This document shows, piece after piece, positions 19,439 through 28,374 of a DNA stretch of 64,000 bases (its first letter is position 1; each line of letters opens with the position of its first letter). This stretch comes from Clostridia bacterium (lineage in GTDB: Bacteria; Bacillota; Clostridia; TANB77; CAG-508), in the NCBI GenBank assembly GCA_900753245.1, contig CAADYJ010000080.1, forward strand, positions 8,529 through 72,528, written 5' to 3'. The notes under the pieces were generated by a model that worked only from the letters and a program-made list of their open reading frames with translations, was not told the origin of the DNA and made no database searches. The position numbers and the translations under genes are program-made.

Positions 19439-20431
19439 TTAAAATTCATATACATATGCTTCTACGCTTCTTCTACCATATTGAAGAGCCGCACTATGTG
19501 ATCCCATATAAACATCTAATTTGCTATTAGAAATTGCTCCACCTCTATCTTGTACAACAAACCATCCACCATTTGGTTTATTTTTAAATGCTGGTATATA
19601 AATTACTGTTCCTAGTTTATAACCATTTCCTGCTGCTAATGTATACCATGAGCTTGCTTTTGCACCAGAAGCTGTAATTCCATTTGTTTTACCACAACAT
19701 TTTGCACAAGAACAATATGCTGATGTATTAAATGTTTTTACTTTTGGTGTAATTCCTTGTACTTTTTTAGCAAGTGCTGTAGATGCTGTTGCAGCTGGGT
19801 TTGATGTTGCTGTTCTTTCTTGTGAATTTCTTGCTGTTACTTGCACTGTTCTAACTTCTACTATTTTATTTACTGGCTCAGTTATTACTGTGCATGCTAT
19901 TTGCGTTCTTTCTATTTCTACTTCATTTTGATATTTAACTTTATAAGTTACTTCTTTTAATCCATTTTTTCCATTTTGAACTACTTTATTTTGTTTTGTT
20001 CCTTCTCCTGTTGCTTCTTTTGTTATTGTTTCAAATGGTATTGTTACTTGTTCTTTAATAATTTTTTCTACAATTGTATCATAAGAACTTAAAATTTCTT
20101 CAGATGTAATAGTTGCTTCTCTTTCAGCTAATTTTATATCTTCTTCTGACATTTTTAAAATTCTTATTGTTTTATTGTCTCCTACATATTCTTCTTTATC
20201 TGGAGATACTTTTTCGTCTTCAGCTAAAGTAATATGGTTTTCTTCTAATATATCAGATACTTTCGTTTTTGCTGTTAATACTTGCATTTCATAATCGTTT
20301 GAAAGTATAATCTTTACTTTGTTTAAACTAGCATTCGTAGCCATAACACCAATACTTGTAATACATATTAGTACTAAACTTATTCCTAGTATTTTTACTA
20401 AGGATATGGATGCTTTATCTTCTTTCTTCAT
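19439..20431 (-). CDS. yabE: YabE-like cell-wall protein: DUF348, G5 and 3D domains
   Basis: 330 residues. An N-terminal membrane anchor or signal (12-32) is followed by a DUF348 segment (about 35-95), a G5 domain (about 125-200) and a C-terminal 3D domain (about 235-330) with TSAYCSCAKCCGKTNGITASG and the three Asp of VVQDRGGAISNSKLDVYMG. Proteins of this build are relatives of resuscitation-promoting factors; the 3D domain is thought to be a peptidoglycan lytic domain. The order tatD then yabE matches that in Bacillus, which supports the name. Two extra cysteines (CSCAKCC) are typical of clostridial 3D domains. It has its own strong promoter and terminator, so it is not strictly tied to tatD. 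Confidence 0.85.
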   Translation of the reverse strand: MKKEDKASISLVKILGISLVLICITSIGVMATNASLNKVKIILSNDYEMQVLTAKTKVSDILEENHITLAEDEKVSPDKEEYVGDNKTIRILKMSEEDIKLAEREATITSEEILSSYDTIVEKIIKEQVTIPFETITKEATGEGTKQNKVVQNGKNGLKEVTYKVKYQNEVEIERTQIACTVITEPVNKIVEVRTVQVTARNSQERTATSNPAATASTALAKKVQGITPKVKTFNTSAYCSCAKCCGKTNGITASGAKASSWYTLAAGNGYKLGTVIYIPAFKNKPNGGWFVVQDRGGAISNSKLDVYMGSHSAALQYGRRSVEAYVYEF

Positions 20432-20467
20432 AAAAAATTTTACCTCCCTTTTTTATGGAACATTGTT

Positions 20468-20496
20468 ATTGTAACATTTTTTACAACAAATGTCAA
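20468..20496 (-). promoter_or_regulatory. Promoter of the yabE-like gene
   Basis: TTGACA (20491-20496), 17-base spacer, TACAAT (20468-20473) on the minus strand, 37 bases from the ATG. A near-consensus sigma-A promoter. Confidence 0.8.
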
Positions 20497-20560
20497 ATTT
20501 TGAGATATTTTGCTTTCCTTAGAGTAGTAATTGTTTCAAGTTTTGTTTTATGTTATTTAC

Positions 20561-20582
20561 TAAAAAAAGCATTGTGCTTACT
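20561..20582 (-). terminator. Short terminator after tatD
   Basis: On the minus strand AAGCA-CAA-TGCTT followed by TTTTT. The stem is only five base pairs, so confidence is limited. Confidence 0.45.
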
Positions 20583-20614
20583 ACATTATATGTGCTTGTA
20601 CTAAAAAATATGAA

Positions 20615-21409
20615 TTATTTTTTCATAATTTTGGTAAAAATTTTGTATGCGTTCTCATAACTAGCTTTTGCAACTTCTTCTATTTTTATATTTTTAAAAT
20701 CTGCTACTTTTTGTGCTACAAGTTTTACATTTCTACTATCATTTCTAGTTCCTCTTTTAGGCTCTGGCGCTAAGTAAGGGCTATCTGTTTCTATTAATAC
20801 TTTGTCTAATGGTACCATTTTTACTATGTCTTCAGCATTTTTAGAATTCTTAAAAGTAATTGGTCCTGCAAAAGATATATAAAAACCTAATTTCAGTGCA
20901 TCATGAACTAACTGCCTATTTAAAGGGCAACAATGAAATACACCTTTATTTATTACATTATTTTCTTTTAACATTGTAATTGTGTCTTCTACTGCTTCTC
21001 TTGTGTGAATAACTATTGGCAAATTATATTTATTTGCAAGTTCAATTTGCTTTATAAACATTTGCTTTTGTATTTCTTTATTTTCTTTATTCCAATGATA
21101 ATCTAGCCCTATTTCTCCTACTGCCAATACTTTATTATTTTTGTCTTCTTTTATTATTTCTTCTATTTGTTTTACATAGCTTTCTACTTCTTCTAAACTT
21201 TCTGGTACATCATTTGGTGATACCCCGCAAATAGAATATATAAATGGATATTTATTGCATATTTCTATACTCTTTTTAGAAGATTCTATATCATAACCTG
21301 CACAAACAAATTTTGTTATTCCATCTTCATATGTTTCTTTTATTATTTTTTCTCTATCTTCATCAAATTTTTCATCGTTATAATGAGAATGTGAATCAAA
21401 AAACTCCAT
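20615..21409 (-). CDS. tatD: TatD-family metal-dependent DNase
   Basis: 264 residues, full length, with a TIM-barrel hydrolase pattern: HxH at His7/His9 (FDSHSHYND), the metal-bridging Glu in GEIGLDYHW, VIHTRE, a His in GVFHCC and the final Asp in IETDSPYLAPEPKRG. Members are 3'-5' exonucleases acting in DNA repair and nucleic acid turnover. Only 11 bases separate it from the acpS stop, so the two are very likely co-transcribed. yabE follows downstream as in Bacillus. Confidence 0.92.
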   Translation of the reverse strand: MEFFDSHSHYNDEKFDEDREKIIKETYEDGITKFVCAGYDIESSKKSIEICNKYPFIYSICGVSPNDVPESLEEVESYVKQIEEIIKEDKNNKVLAVGEIGLDYHWNKENKEIQKQMFIKQIELANKYNLPIVIHTREAVEDTITMLKENNVINKGVFHCCPLNRQLVHDALKLGFYISFAGPITFKNSKNAEDIVKMVPLDKVLIETDSPYLAPEPKRGTRNDSRNVKLVAQKVADFKNIKIEEVAKASYENAYKIFTKIMKK

Positions 21410-21420
21410 AATTTCTCCTA

Positions 21421-21798
21421 TTATTTAAATGTAACTACGCAATTTGCTATTGCATATTCTTTTATATGTGAAAGACTTATATCTATATTTTCTATTTTTT
21501 CTTCCATGTCACAATTTATAAAACTTACGTATGGTCTTCCATCTTTATTATTTAAAATTTCTATGTTTGTCCATACTATATCTGTTTTTTCTTCTAAACT
21601 TTCAGAAACAGCCTTAAAAATAGCCTCTTTTGCAGCAAACCTCACTGCAAAATGTTGATATTTCATATTATTCTTGCTACTGCAATACTCTATTTCTTTT
21701 TCTGTATAAACTCTATTTAAAAATTTATCTTCTAAATTTTCTATAGCATCTTCTATTCTGCTTACTTCAATTATATCTACTCCGCACTTAACTTTCAT
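21421..21798 (-). CDS. acpS: Holo-[acyl-carrier-protein] synthase
   Basis: 125 residues, the normal size. The Mg ligands are Asp8 in GVDIIEVSRI and Glu58 in RFAAKEAIFKA. The C-terminal ISLSHIKEYAIA is the last family motif. The enzyme transfers 4'-phosphopantetheine from CoA to apo-ACP, activating fatty acid synthesis. It lies between the unknown tail-anchored gene (21 bases upstream) and tatD (11 bases downstream), apparently in one transcript. Confidence 0.95.
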   Translation of the reverse strand: MKVKCGVDIIEVSRIEDAIENLEDKFLNRVYTEKEIEYCSSKNNMKYQHFAVRFAAKEAIFKAVSESLEEKTDIVWTNIEILNNKDGRPYVSFINCDMEEKIENIDISLSHIKEYAIANCVVTFK

Positions 21799-21819
21799 AA
21801 TTGTCCCTTCAACTTTTTA

Positions 21820-23070
21820 TTATTTTCCTTTAAAATATAATAAAATAAAGTTTATAATATTAAATGTTAATGTAGCTGCTAATATTACTATTATTGCAAG
21901 ATTTATTTTATTTGTTTTCTCTATATTTAAATCTTTATATGTAATATCATATTTATTTTTTATTTCATTATATAAATAATCTAGCTCTAATGTTTTTCTC
22001 CATTTTTCATACATTAGAGAGCCTTCCATATCATTAGTAATTTCTTGAATCCAAAAATCACTTGTAAATTTTAAAAATTTCTCTCTTGTTTGTGCAAAGT
22101 TTCTTTTTTGCATAAATTCTAAATTTATTTTCTTTAAGTATAATTTTTTATACAAAGCCAAAATATATGTATATAAATATTCTCTTTCATATATAAATGG
22201 TAATTTTGTATAATTTTCTACACTTGCACTAGAAGTTAGCAATGCTGTTGATTGCTTATTAAATCCTATTTTTGCATATTTTCTTGTTTCTAATATCTTT
22301 TCGTTTTCTAGCTTTTCATTTAAATTTACTTGATATGAACTAGGTAATACATTTGTAAATTTTATAAATTCTTCCTTTATATTTTCAAAATCATTATCTA
22401 TATTCCAACTATCTTGTTCTATACATGCATATGAATATGTTATAAACTTCTCTACGTCTAAATTCATATCTTTTGTGTTTATTGTTGGACCTGTAATTTT
22501 ATTTATTATTGTAGATAATTCTTTAATATCTTTTAAATTATTTGTTTGTAATCGTATATTTTCATAGTCTTTTAAAAAACTATAATCTGCATTTATTTCC
22601 CTAAATTTATAATTAAAGTTTAATATATCAGAAAATTTATCATCATCTTCTACTATTGTTTTTAATAGTAAAAAACATATTCCACTTTTAAAACAAATTA
22701 TTTCTATTTTTTGTATATTAAAAAATATTCCACTTCCGCCTTCTTGTCCCATTTTTCCTTGTACTACATTTCCTAAAGAATATTCAAATATGTTACATTC
22801 GTTTTTAGCTAACAAATTTGCTTTAACACCGTCTTCTAATTCGTTTAAACTTTTCATTTGTCTTCTAGTACGTCCAAATGACCAAAATAGTTTTTCTCTA
22901 ATATTAGGTAAAAAATATGTATATAAATTTAAATCTTTTTCTTTTTCAAATATTTTTAGTTCACACTTTTTATCTTTTAATAATTTTAATAAATATTTGT
23001 TATACTTCTTTTCCTCTACTAAATAAGGGTATATAAAGTAAGAATATTGATATTTTATCTTCTGTTCCAT
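21820..23070 (-). CDS. Unknown protein with a C-terminal membrane anchor
   Basis: 416 residues that I do not recognise. There is no signal peptide. The only membrane helix is at the very C-terminus (about 392-412, INLAIIVILAATLTFNIINF), followed by YFKGK, so the bulk should face the cytoplasm as a tail-anchored protein. The chain is rich in Lys, Asn, Tyr and Phe, with a long helical region (about 300-390) before the anchor. The overall shape, helices leading into one or two C-terminal membrane segments, loosely recalls CorA-like proteins, but no GMN motif is present. It is the first gene in front of acpS and tatD; the proximity does not prove a shared function. Confidence 0.55.
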   Translation of the reverse strand: MEQKIKYQYSYFIYPYLVEEKKYNKYLLKLLKDKKCELKIFEKEKDLNLYTYFLPNIREKLFWSFGRTRRQMKSLNELEDGVKANLLAKNECNIFEYSLGNVVQGKMGQEGGSGIFFNIQKIEIICFKSGICFLLLKTIVEDDDKFSDILNFNYKFREINADYSFLKDYENIRLQTNNLKDIKELSTIINKITGPTINTKDMNLDVEKFITYSYACIEQDSWNIDNDFENIKEEFIKFTNVLPSSYQVNLNEKLENEKILETRKYAKIGFNKQSTALLTSSASVENYTKLPFIYEREYLYTYILALYKKLYLKKINLEFMQKRNFAQTREKFLKFTSDFWIQEITNDMEGSLMYEKWRKTLELDYLYNEIKNKYDITYKDLNIEKTNKINLAIIVILAATLTFNIINFILLYFKGK

Positions 23071-23083
23071 TTTTATCTCCTTT

Positions 23084-23117
23084 TACTTAAGTATGTTTAA
23101 AAAAACATCCTTAAGTA
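23084..23117 (-). other. Hairpin between the WG-repeat gene and the unknown gene
   Basis: TACTTAAG/CTTAAGTA plus inner ATGTTT/AAACAT. No U-tract follows on the minus strand; instead the AAAAGGAG ribosome site of the next gene comes directly after. It may affect read-through or translation of the downstream gene. Confidence 0.45.
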
Positions 23118-23125
23118 CTTTTATA

Positions 23126-24640
23126 TTATTTTGTATAATAATTTGCATTTATGTCTTGTGCTAAATGCCATTTACCAATAAAGTTAACTACAACATAATC
23201 TGTTAATTCATAAGTTGGTTCTACTACTACTTCACCTTTTTGGTTTAAAGCTCCCCATTTTCCGTCTTTTTTTACTGCTACATATCCATATTTGTTTTGC
23301 TCTGTTGCATCATCATAAATATAATTTACTACTACAATTCCTTTTGAATTTACATATCCATATTTTCCGTCCTTTTTGCTTAGGAAAATAGTATTTGTAG
23401 ATAATATTTCTTGTGCTTTCTTTTCTTCTAATTTAAAGTTGTAGTATTTATATTCATCTGATACACGAACTTTAATATAGTTTTTGTCTTGGTTAATTTC
23501 ACTGACTATTCCTGTTACTTTTATATTAAAGTTTCTGTCTATTAAATCACTTTGTCCGTCTTCCTTTTGAGCTTGTATAAAATCTGCTTCTTGTATGTAT
23601 TTAATGTATGTATATGTAAAGTCTAATTTTGTCTCATTTCCTACACTAACTATTCCATATTTATTATCTTTTTTTGCTATATAACAATTTGCAAAGGCAT
23701 AATTTATATCTTCATAAATAGCATCTATTTGTGCTTCTCCTTCAGTTGTAACTACTCCATATTTTCCATTTTTCTTTATTACAATGCTATCTGATTGAAT
23801 TGATTTTACATCATCAAATTGTGCTTCTAAGAATGTTTCTTTATCACTATTTACTATTTTTAAAGTTCCATTCTCTTTAACAACATACATGTTGTTTCCA
23901 TATACATTTTTTATTTCATCATAGTTTGGTTCTAATGCTATTGTTTTGTCGTAACGAACAACGCCATATTTACCATTATCTGCTTTAACTATAAATCCGT
24001 TTTCATATTTTGAAGTAAGAGGTTCTATTTCAGCATATATATTTTCACAAATTATATTTCCTACTGAATCTACTACTCCTTTTTTACCATCTTTTGTAGT
24101 TGTAAATACTCCTGATGTTCCTAACATAACTTCTATATTATCGTAATTACAACTTACAAGTTCTTTTCCATCTAAGTTTATTAGTCCATATTTTCCGTCT
24201 TTTTGTACTTTTAATACATTTTCTTCATACCATAAATTATTATTTTTGTCATGGTTTGTTAATGCTTCTACTTTATCATAACCATTAAATAATTGTTCAT
24301 TTTTTTGGTTTACTGCTTTTGATGTATATGTACCATTTTCATAATTTACATTTTCTGTACATATGAATACTGGTTTTGTGTTTTCTGGTATAACTATCAT
24401 TTCTGAATAAGTAGGTTCTATAATTACATTTTCTTTTGTGTCTATTACTCCCCATTTTCCATTTTCGTAAATTGTATAATAAGCTAATACAAATGATTTT
24501 TCTGTTTTTTCTGGTTTATCTTTTAGTATTTCTTTAATTCCTATAACAAACATAATTATTACTAGTATTGCAATTATTACGGCTGCTACTTTTTTCTTAT
24601 TTAATTTGGCTTCTGTATTATATCTTCTACCTCTGCTCAT
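23126..24640 (-). CDS. Membrane-anchored WG-repeat protein
   Basis: 504 residues. A basic N-terminus is followed by one membrane helix (about 14-35), then about ten tandem WG/KWG repeats filling residues 55-490. Typical units contain ENGKWGVIDTKENVIIEPTY, KDGKYGLINLDGKELV and KDGKWGALNQKGEVVVEPTY, each about 45 residues. WG repeats form a beta-propeller-like surface and are taken to mediate protein or glycan contacts; no enzymatic residues are recognisable. The topology places the repeats outside the cell. Two middle units (around 215-245 and 345-370) have lost the WG core. It lies 83 bases downstream of spoIIE, behind the spoIIE terminator. The repeat family is sure; the role is not. Confidence 0.85.
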   Translation of the reverse strand: MSRGRRYNTEAKLNKKKVAAVIIAILVIIMFVIGIKEILKDKPEKTEKSFVLAYYTIYENGKWGVIDTKENVIIEPTYSEMIVIPENTKPVFICTENVNYENGTYTSKAVNQKNEQLFNGYDKVEALTNHDKNNNLWYEENVLKVQKDGKYGLINLDGKELVSCNYDNIEVMLGTSGVFTTTKDGKKGVVDSVGNIICENIYAEIEPLTSKYENGFIVKADNGKYGVVRYDKTIALEPNYDEIKNVYGNNMYVVKENGTLKIVNSDKETFLEAQFDDVKSIQSDSIVIKKNGKYGVVTTEGEAQIDAIYEDINYAFANCYIAKKDNKYGIVSVGNETKLDFTYTYIKYIQEADFIQAQKEDGQSDLIDRNFNIKVTGIVSEINQDKNYIKVRVSDEYKYYNFKLEEKKAQEILSTNTIFLSKKDGKYGYVNSKGIVVVNYIYDDATEQNKYGYVAVKKDGKWGALNQKGEVVVEPTYELTDYVVVNFIGKWHLAQDINANYYTK

Positions 24641-24691
24641 ATATATCTCTCCCTATTATTTTTTTACATATACACTATATCATATTTTGAC

Positions 24692-24722
24692 ATAAAAAAA
24701 CAAGGTTTTTCACCTTGTTTTT
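24692..24722 (-). terminator. Terminator of spoIIE
   Basis: AAAAACAAGGT / ACCTTGTTTTT with a five-base loop, then TT, directly after the spoIIE stop. Confidence 0.85.
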
Positions 24723-24723
24723 A

Positions 24724-27213
24724 CTACTTTTGTTTTATTTTTGCAACTATAACTGTCATATCATCTTTTTGTATTCCATAGTTATTGTCAATTGCTTCTT
24801 GTAAAATAATGTCTGCTATTTTTTGTACATCTTCTGTATCCATTTCTTCTAATAGGAATTTTAGCCACAATTCTTTATTTGTATATTCTGTACAAGACTC
24901 TAATATTCCATCACTACACATAACTAAAATGTCTCCATCTTCTAAAGCTCTATCATATACAACTAAATCTATATCATTTAATATTCCTGTTGGAAGTGAT
25001 AACGATTTTAGTATTTCTACATTTCTTCTATTTTTTACATATGTTGGACATGCTCCGTTTTTTATAAATTCTAATTTTCCTTCATATAAGTCAAGAATTG
25101 CTACATCTAATGTTGCGTACATATCTTCTTCTCCTGTAGCAGATAAAGTAGAATTTATTAGTCTTAAAGAGCTATCTTTTTCAAATCCTGAAGATAATAA
25201 TTTTTCAAGCATTGCTATTGCTGTTTTACTTGCTTTTCTTGCTTCTTTTCCAGAACCTTTTCCATCACTTATAGCAAGTAAATATTTGCCATCATCTAGT
25301 TTTGTTTGTAAAGATGTATCTCCTGATATACTAGAGCCTGCTTTTGTTGTTCGTGCTATTCCTATTTGCAAACTTTGCTTATCTTCTGTTACATATGTAA
25401 ATGCACAAATTGTTTTATTACTTCTTAAGCCACACTCTTGTTTTTGTAATACCATTTGCTCTCCAAAAACTTTGCTTATTAATTTTCCCATTTTCTTAAT
25501 ATCGCAAGGTTTCTTTTCCACATCTTCACACGTATTTGTGTATAACGTTGCTTGTATTCTTCCGCTTTCTTCCTTTTTTATAGAAATATTTTCAATTTTT
25601 ATATTTTTTTCTTCAAACAAGCATTTTATTTGCTCTTTTTCTTCTGTAAATTCTTCTTTTTTGTTTTCTTCTATTTCGTCTGCAAGTGCACCTAATGCTT
25701 TAGAAACTTCTTCTAGTTGGTTTGAAACTGCTTTTTTATTTTCTTCTAGTTTCTTTTTCCATATAAAGTTTAATTTACTTACTTTATATGCTTCATTAAA
25801 TGCTTTTACTATTTGTTCTATATCTTCTTGTACTACATCATTTATATAGTCTTTTTCAAAACCTACTATATAGTTGTTATGGTCTGCAAATACTTTTATT
25901 ACATCATTTGCATCTATTTTTTCTTTCTCTAGTAGTATTTCAAAAAGATCTTCTACTGTTGTATCTTGTGGGTCATAAACATCATCAAATAATATGTTTG
26001 CTTCCATTCCTTCTAAGTTATTTTGTAGTTCTCTTTCAAATATTTTAAAATTATCTTCTTCTTGTTTTTTTAATTCTTCCTCATCTACTATTGTAGCTGC
26101 GGCCTCTTTATAAGTTTTTGCCATTTCAGATATTGTTTCTGACATATTGTTTAAACGGAATATTGCTTCTTTATTATCTTCTAAAACTCTTCCTGTTGTT
26201 TCTGGTAATAATTTTGTTTTTCCATACAAGTCTTCTATATCTATTTTTACTTTTTTAGGAACTGCAAGTAATCCTAATGAAGCTATTAAAATTTCTTGTA
26301 TATGTATTATTGAAGATGTATTTCCATTTGTTACATATGTAAGTAGAACATTTCCTAATATAAACCCTATTATTACTCCTATTTTTCCTAGTTTGTTAAA
26401 TATTCCTGCTATCATTCCTGAAAGTGCATATGTGGCTATTATTATTGGTTCTCCATTAGATATAATTCCTATTACACTTCCTATTGTAACACCTGCAGTT
26501 GCTCCTACTAATATTCCATTTTTCCAACCTAATATTAGTACTATTAATATGCATAATATGTTTCTTATGCTAAATCCAAAAGCATATAGTGAACCTAAAC
26601 TACTCACGGCTATAGCTATTAGAAGACTTGCTCCCATTATTTCTTCTATTGTATATGCTCTTTTTTCGCCTATATTTTCTATTACAGATATTGAATTTAC
26701 AAATATTTTATAGAATATGTATGCACATATGCTATACATTAAACTAAATATTAAATCGTATACATAGAATTCTTTAAAGAATATTCCTGCTGCTTGTACT
26801 ATGAAACTACTTATTAATAAACGTAAACCTAATTTTCTATTTTCATTTACTTCATTTTCAAATTTTGGTGCTCTTATTAACATACTTACTAAAACTAAAA
26901 GTATTGTTAATATTGTGTTTAGTGCGTTTGTACTTCCAAATGAAATAAATGTACCTATTATTACTACTATAGATAGTATTCCTATTGGGATGCATGAACT
27001 TAAAGCTGCTACTAATATTGCTACTCCAAATGGTGCAAGTTTTACTGCATCTGTTCCTATTCCAACAAATGAAAGCATAAACGCTAATATATATAATATA
27101 CATGTTTTTTTGTTAAAACATTTTTTTAGTGTTTGTTTTATATTTGTTTTTTTATTAAATTCTACATCCTCTTTTCGATTTTCTTCGAAATCTCTTGCTA
27201 TATTTTGAAACAT
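24724..27213 (-). CDS. spoIIE: Stage II sporulation protein E (PP2C phosphatase)
   Basis: About 829 residues. The N-terminal third has roughly ten membrane helices (about 35-325), the middle is a coiled-coil-rich regulatory region (about 340-560), and the C-terminal 230 residues form a PP2C phosphatase with the metal motifs SDGKGSGKEARKAS, MCSDGILE and DDMTVIVAKI. SpoIIE dephosphorylates SpoIIAA in the forespore to activate sigma-F and also acts at the polar septum. Its presence is the strongest evidence that the organism sporulates. I prefer ATG 27213 because GGGGTGG lies five bases upstream; the in-frame GTG at 27222 overlaps that site. A TTTGTCGTT at 27283-27291 on the plus strand resembles an 0A box with two mismatches, which is suggestive only. 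Confidence 0.95.
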   Translation of the reverse strand: MFQNIARDFEENRKEDVEFNKKTNIKQTLKKCFNKKTCILYILAFMLSFVGIGTDAVKLAPFGVAILVAALSSCIPIGILSIVVIIGTFISFGSTNALNTILTILLVLVSMLIRAPKFENEVNENRKLGLRLLISSFIVQAAGIFFKEFYVYDLIFSLMYSICAYIFYKIFVNSISVIENIGEKRAYTIEEIMGASLLIAIAVSSLGSLYAFGFSIRNILCILIVLILGWKNGILVGATAGVTIGSVIGIISNGEPIIIATYALSGMIAGIFNKLGKIGVIIGFILGNVLLTYVTNGNTSSIIHIQEILIASLGLLAVPKKVKIDIEDLYGKTKLLPETTGRVLEDNKEAIFRLNNMSETISEMAKTYKEAAATIVDEEELKKQEEDNFKIFERELQNNLEGMEANILFDDVYDPQDTTVEDLFEILLEKEKIDANDVIKVFADHNNYIVGFEKDYINDVVQEDIEQIVKAFNEAYKVSKLNFIWKKKLEENKKAVSNQLEEVSKALGALADEIEENKKEEFTEEKEQIKCLFEEKNIKIENISIKKEESGRIQATLYTNTCEDVEKKPCDIKKMGKLISKVFGEQMVLQKQECGLRSNKTICAFTYVTEDKQSLQIGIARTTKAGSSISGDTSLQTKLDDGKYLLAISDGKGSGKEARKASKTAIAMLEKLLSSGFEKDSSLRLINSTLSATGEEDMYATLDVAILDLYEGKLEFIKNGACPTYVKNRRNVEILKSLSLPTGILNDIDLVVYDRALEDGDILVMCSDGILESCTEYTNKELWLKFLLEEMDTEDVQKIADIILQEAIDNNYGIQKDDMTVIVAKIKQK

Positions 27214-27222
27214 CCTTACCAC

Positions 27223-27575
27223 CCCATAAACTTTTTTATTTTTCTTTTGCTTGTCCTATTGTAGTATATTTGTGCTACATTATTTGTCGTTTTTAATACG
27301 AAATTTAAAAAAGTTTTTTACATTTTGTGATATATTTTTATTTTTTACTCCTTTTTTATTATTCTTTTGTGAAATTCTTTTTCTATTTTATCGTAAAAAG
27401 GCTAAAAATACAAGAGATTATTTGATATTTATATTTTATCTTAATATCAAAGTTAAGATATAATCTCAAGAATATATTTGTTTTTTTGTTATTTTTTCCA
27501 TTTATTGACATTTATAAAAAAACCACACACTCTTTACTAAAGAGTGTGTGGTGAATCAATGCGAATATTTAGTTT
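27223..27575. other. Intergenic region between spoIIE and the lipoprotein gene
   Basis: About 350 bases without a gene. It contains the spoIIE upstream region (possible -10 TATACT/TACAAT near 27258-27267, 0A-like box at 27283-27291), a nested inverted repeat at 27414-27467 (outer GAGATTAT/ATAATCTC, inner TTGATATT/AATATCAA) and the lipoprotein terminator at 27515-27552. Confidence 0.55.
27515..27552 (-). terminator. Terminator of the lipoprotein gene
   Basis: ACCACACACTCTTTA pairs perfectly with TAAAGAGTGTGTGGT around a single base, followed by seven T on the minus strand. A textbook intrinsic terminator. Confidence 0.92.
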
Positions 27576-28199
27576 TTATTCAGTTGGCGGTGTGAGGTAG
27601 CAAGTTAATTTTTCTTTAGTTGCAATATTTCTAAGTGAAAATTCTTGTTCTCCATCCCAGTTAGAATATTCTGGATGGTATTCTACATATTTAGGCCATT
27701 CTGAAACTTTTGAACCTAATGCAACTTTAAATCCATATCCATCCAAACCTTTGTTAAATAGTATTTTGTCTGCTGATTTTAATTGGTAATGCTGGTTCTC
27801 TTCCATATTAATAATATACTCTTCACTTTCATTATATATTACTATTGCTGGTTTGGCAGATTCTAATTGTCCCATATAATCTTCCATCGATGTAAAATCT
27901 GTGATGTATGTTACTTCACCTGGATCTGCAGAATCTGTTTCTTCTGCTGTTGTTTCTTCCTCTACTGTCTCATCTTCACTTGTTGTTTCCTCTGTTACTG
28001 CTTCATCTTCTTTTGTTTCAGGTTCTGCAGTAGGTTCTTCTTTTACTTCTTCAGTTGCTTCTTCTACTGTTGGCGTTTCGTCTGTAGCAACTTCTGGCTG
28101 TGTTTCTGCTTTTGAATTGCCACACCCAACAAGTAAACAAGCAATTAAGCTTAATGTAACAAGTAACCGCATTGATTTTGTTTTGTAATTCTTTTTCAT
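27576..28199 (-). CDS. Secreted lipoprotein with Glu/Thr-rich stalk
   Basis: 207 residues. The signal peptide ends in the lipobox LLVGC, with Cys26 as the lipidation site. Residues about 30-95 are a low-complexity stalk of Glu, Thr, Ala and Val repeats. The C-terminal domain (about 95-207) starts with TYITDFTSMEDYMGQLESAK and is compact, with beta-rich character and no cysteines. I do not recognise that domain. The protein should sit on the outer face of the membrane with its domain held off by the stalk. It is a single-gene unit with a consensus promoter (28276-28304) and a strong terminator, so it is probably well expressed. Confidence 0.8.
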   Translation of the reverse strand: MKKNYKTKSMRLLVTLSLIACLLVGCGNSKAETQPEVATDETPTVEEATEEVKEEPTAEPETKEDEAVTEETTSEDETVEEETTAEETDSADPGEVTYITDFTSMEDYMGQLESAKPAIVIYNESEEYIINMEENQHYQLKSADKILFNKGLDGYGFKVALGSKVSEWPKYVEYHPEYSNWDGEQEFSLRNIATKEKLTCYLTPPTE

Positions 28200-28275
28200 A
28201 CTAATTCCTCCTGTTTTTTACCATATTGTTTTTAGTTTCATGAAAAAATTACAACTATACTTTTTCATAGATAAT

Positions 28276-28304
28276 AGTATATCATTGTTTCCAAATTATG
28301 TCAA
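28276..28304 (-). promoter_or_regulatory. Promoter of the lipoprotein gene
   Basis: TTGACA (28299-28304), 17-base spacer, TATACT (28276-28281) on the minus strand. Confidence 0.8.
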
Positions 28305-28335
28305 TCTTTTTTTTAATATTTTTTGTTTTTATGTC

Positions 28336-28366
28336 TAAAAATGGAGCCTATTTAGACTCCATTTTT
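28336..28366 (-). terminator. Terminator of the first surface operon
   Basis: AAAAATGGAG / CTCCATTTTT with a ten-base loop, directly after the stop of the 2098-residue gene, with a T-rich tail. Confidence 0.75.
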
Positions 28367-28374
28367 AATATTTA

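Noticed and set aside
24785..26713. Long plus-strand frames opposite spoIIE
   Set aside because: Ser/Ile/Phe-biased composition expected from the complement of an AT-rich coding strand; no ribosome sites, and spoIIE is unambiguous.
27283..27291. Spo0A box upstream of spoIIE
   Set aside because: TTTGTCGTT has two mismatches to TTTGTCGAA and the region lacks a clear -35; mentioned with spoIIE but not called as a site.
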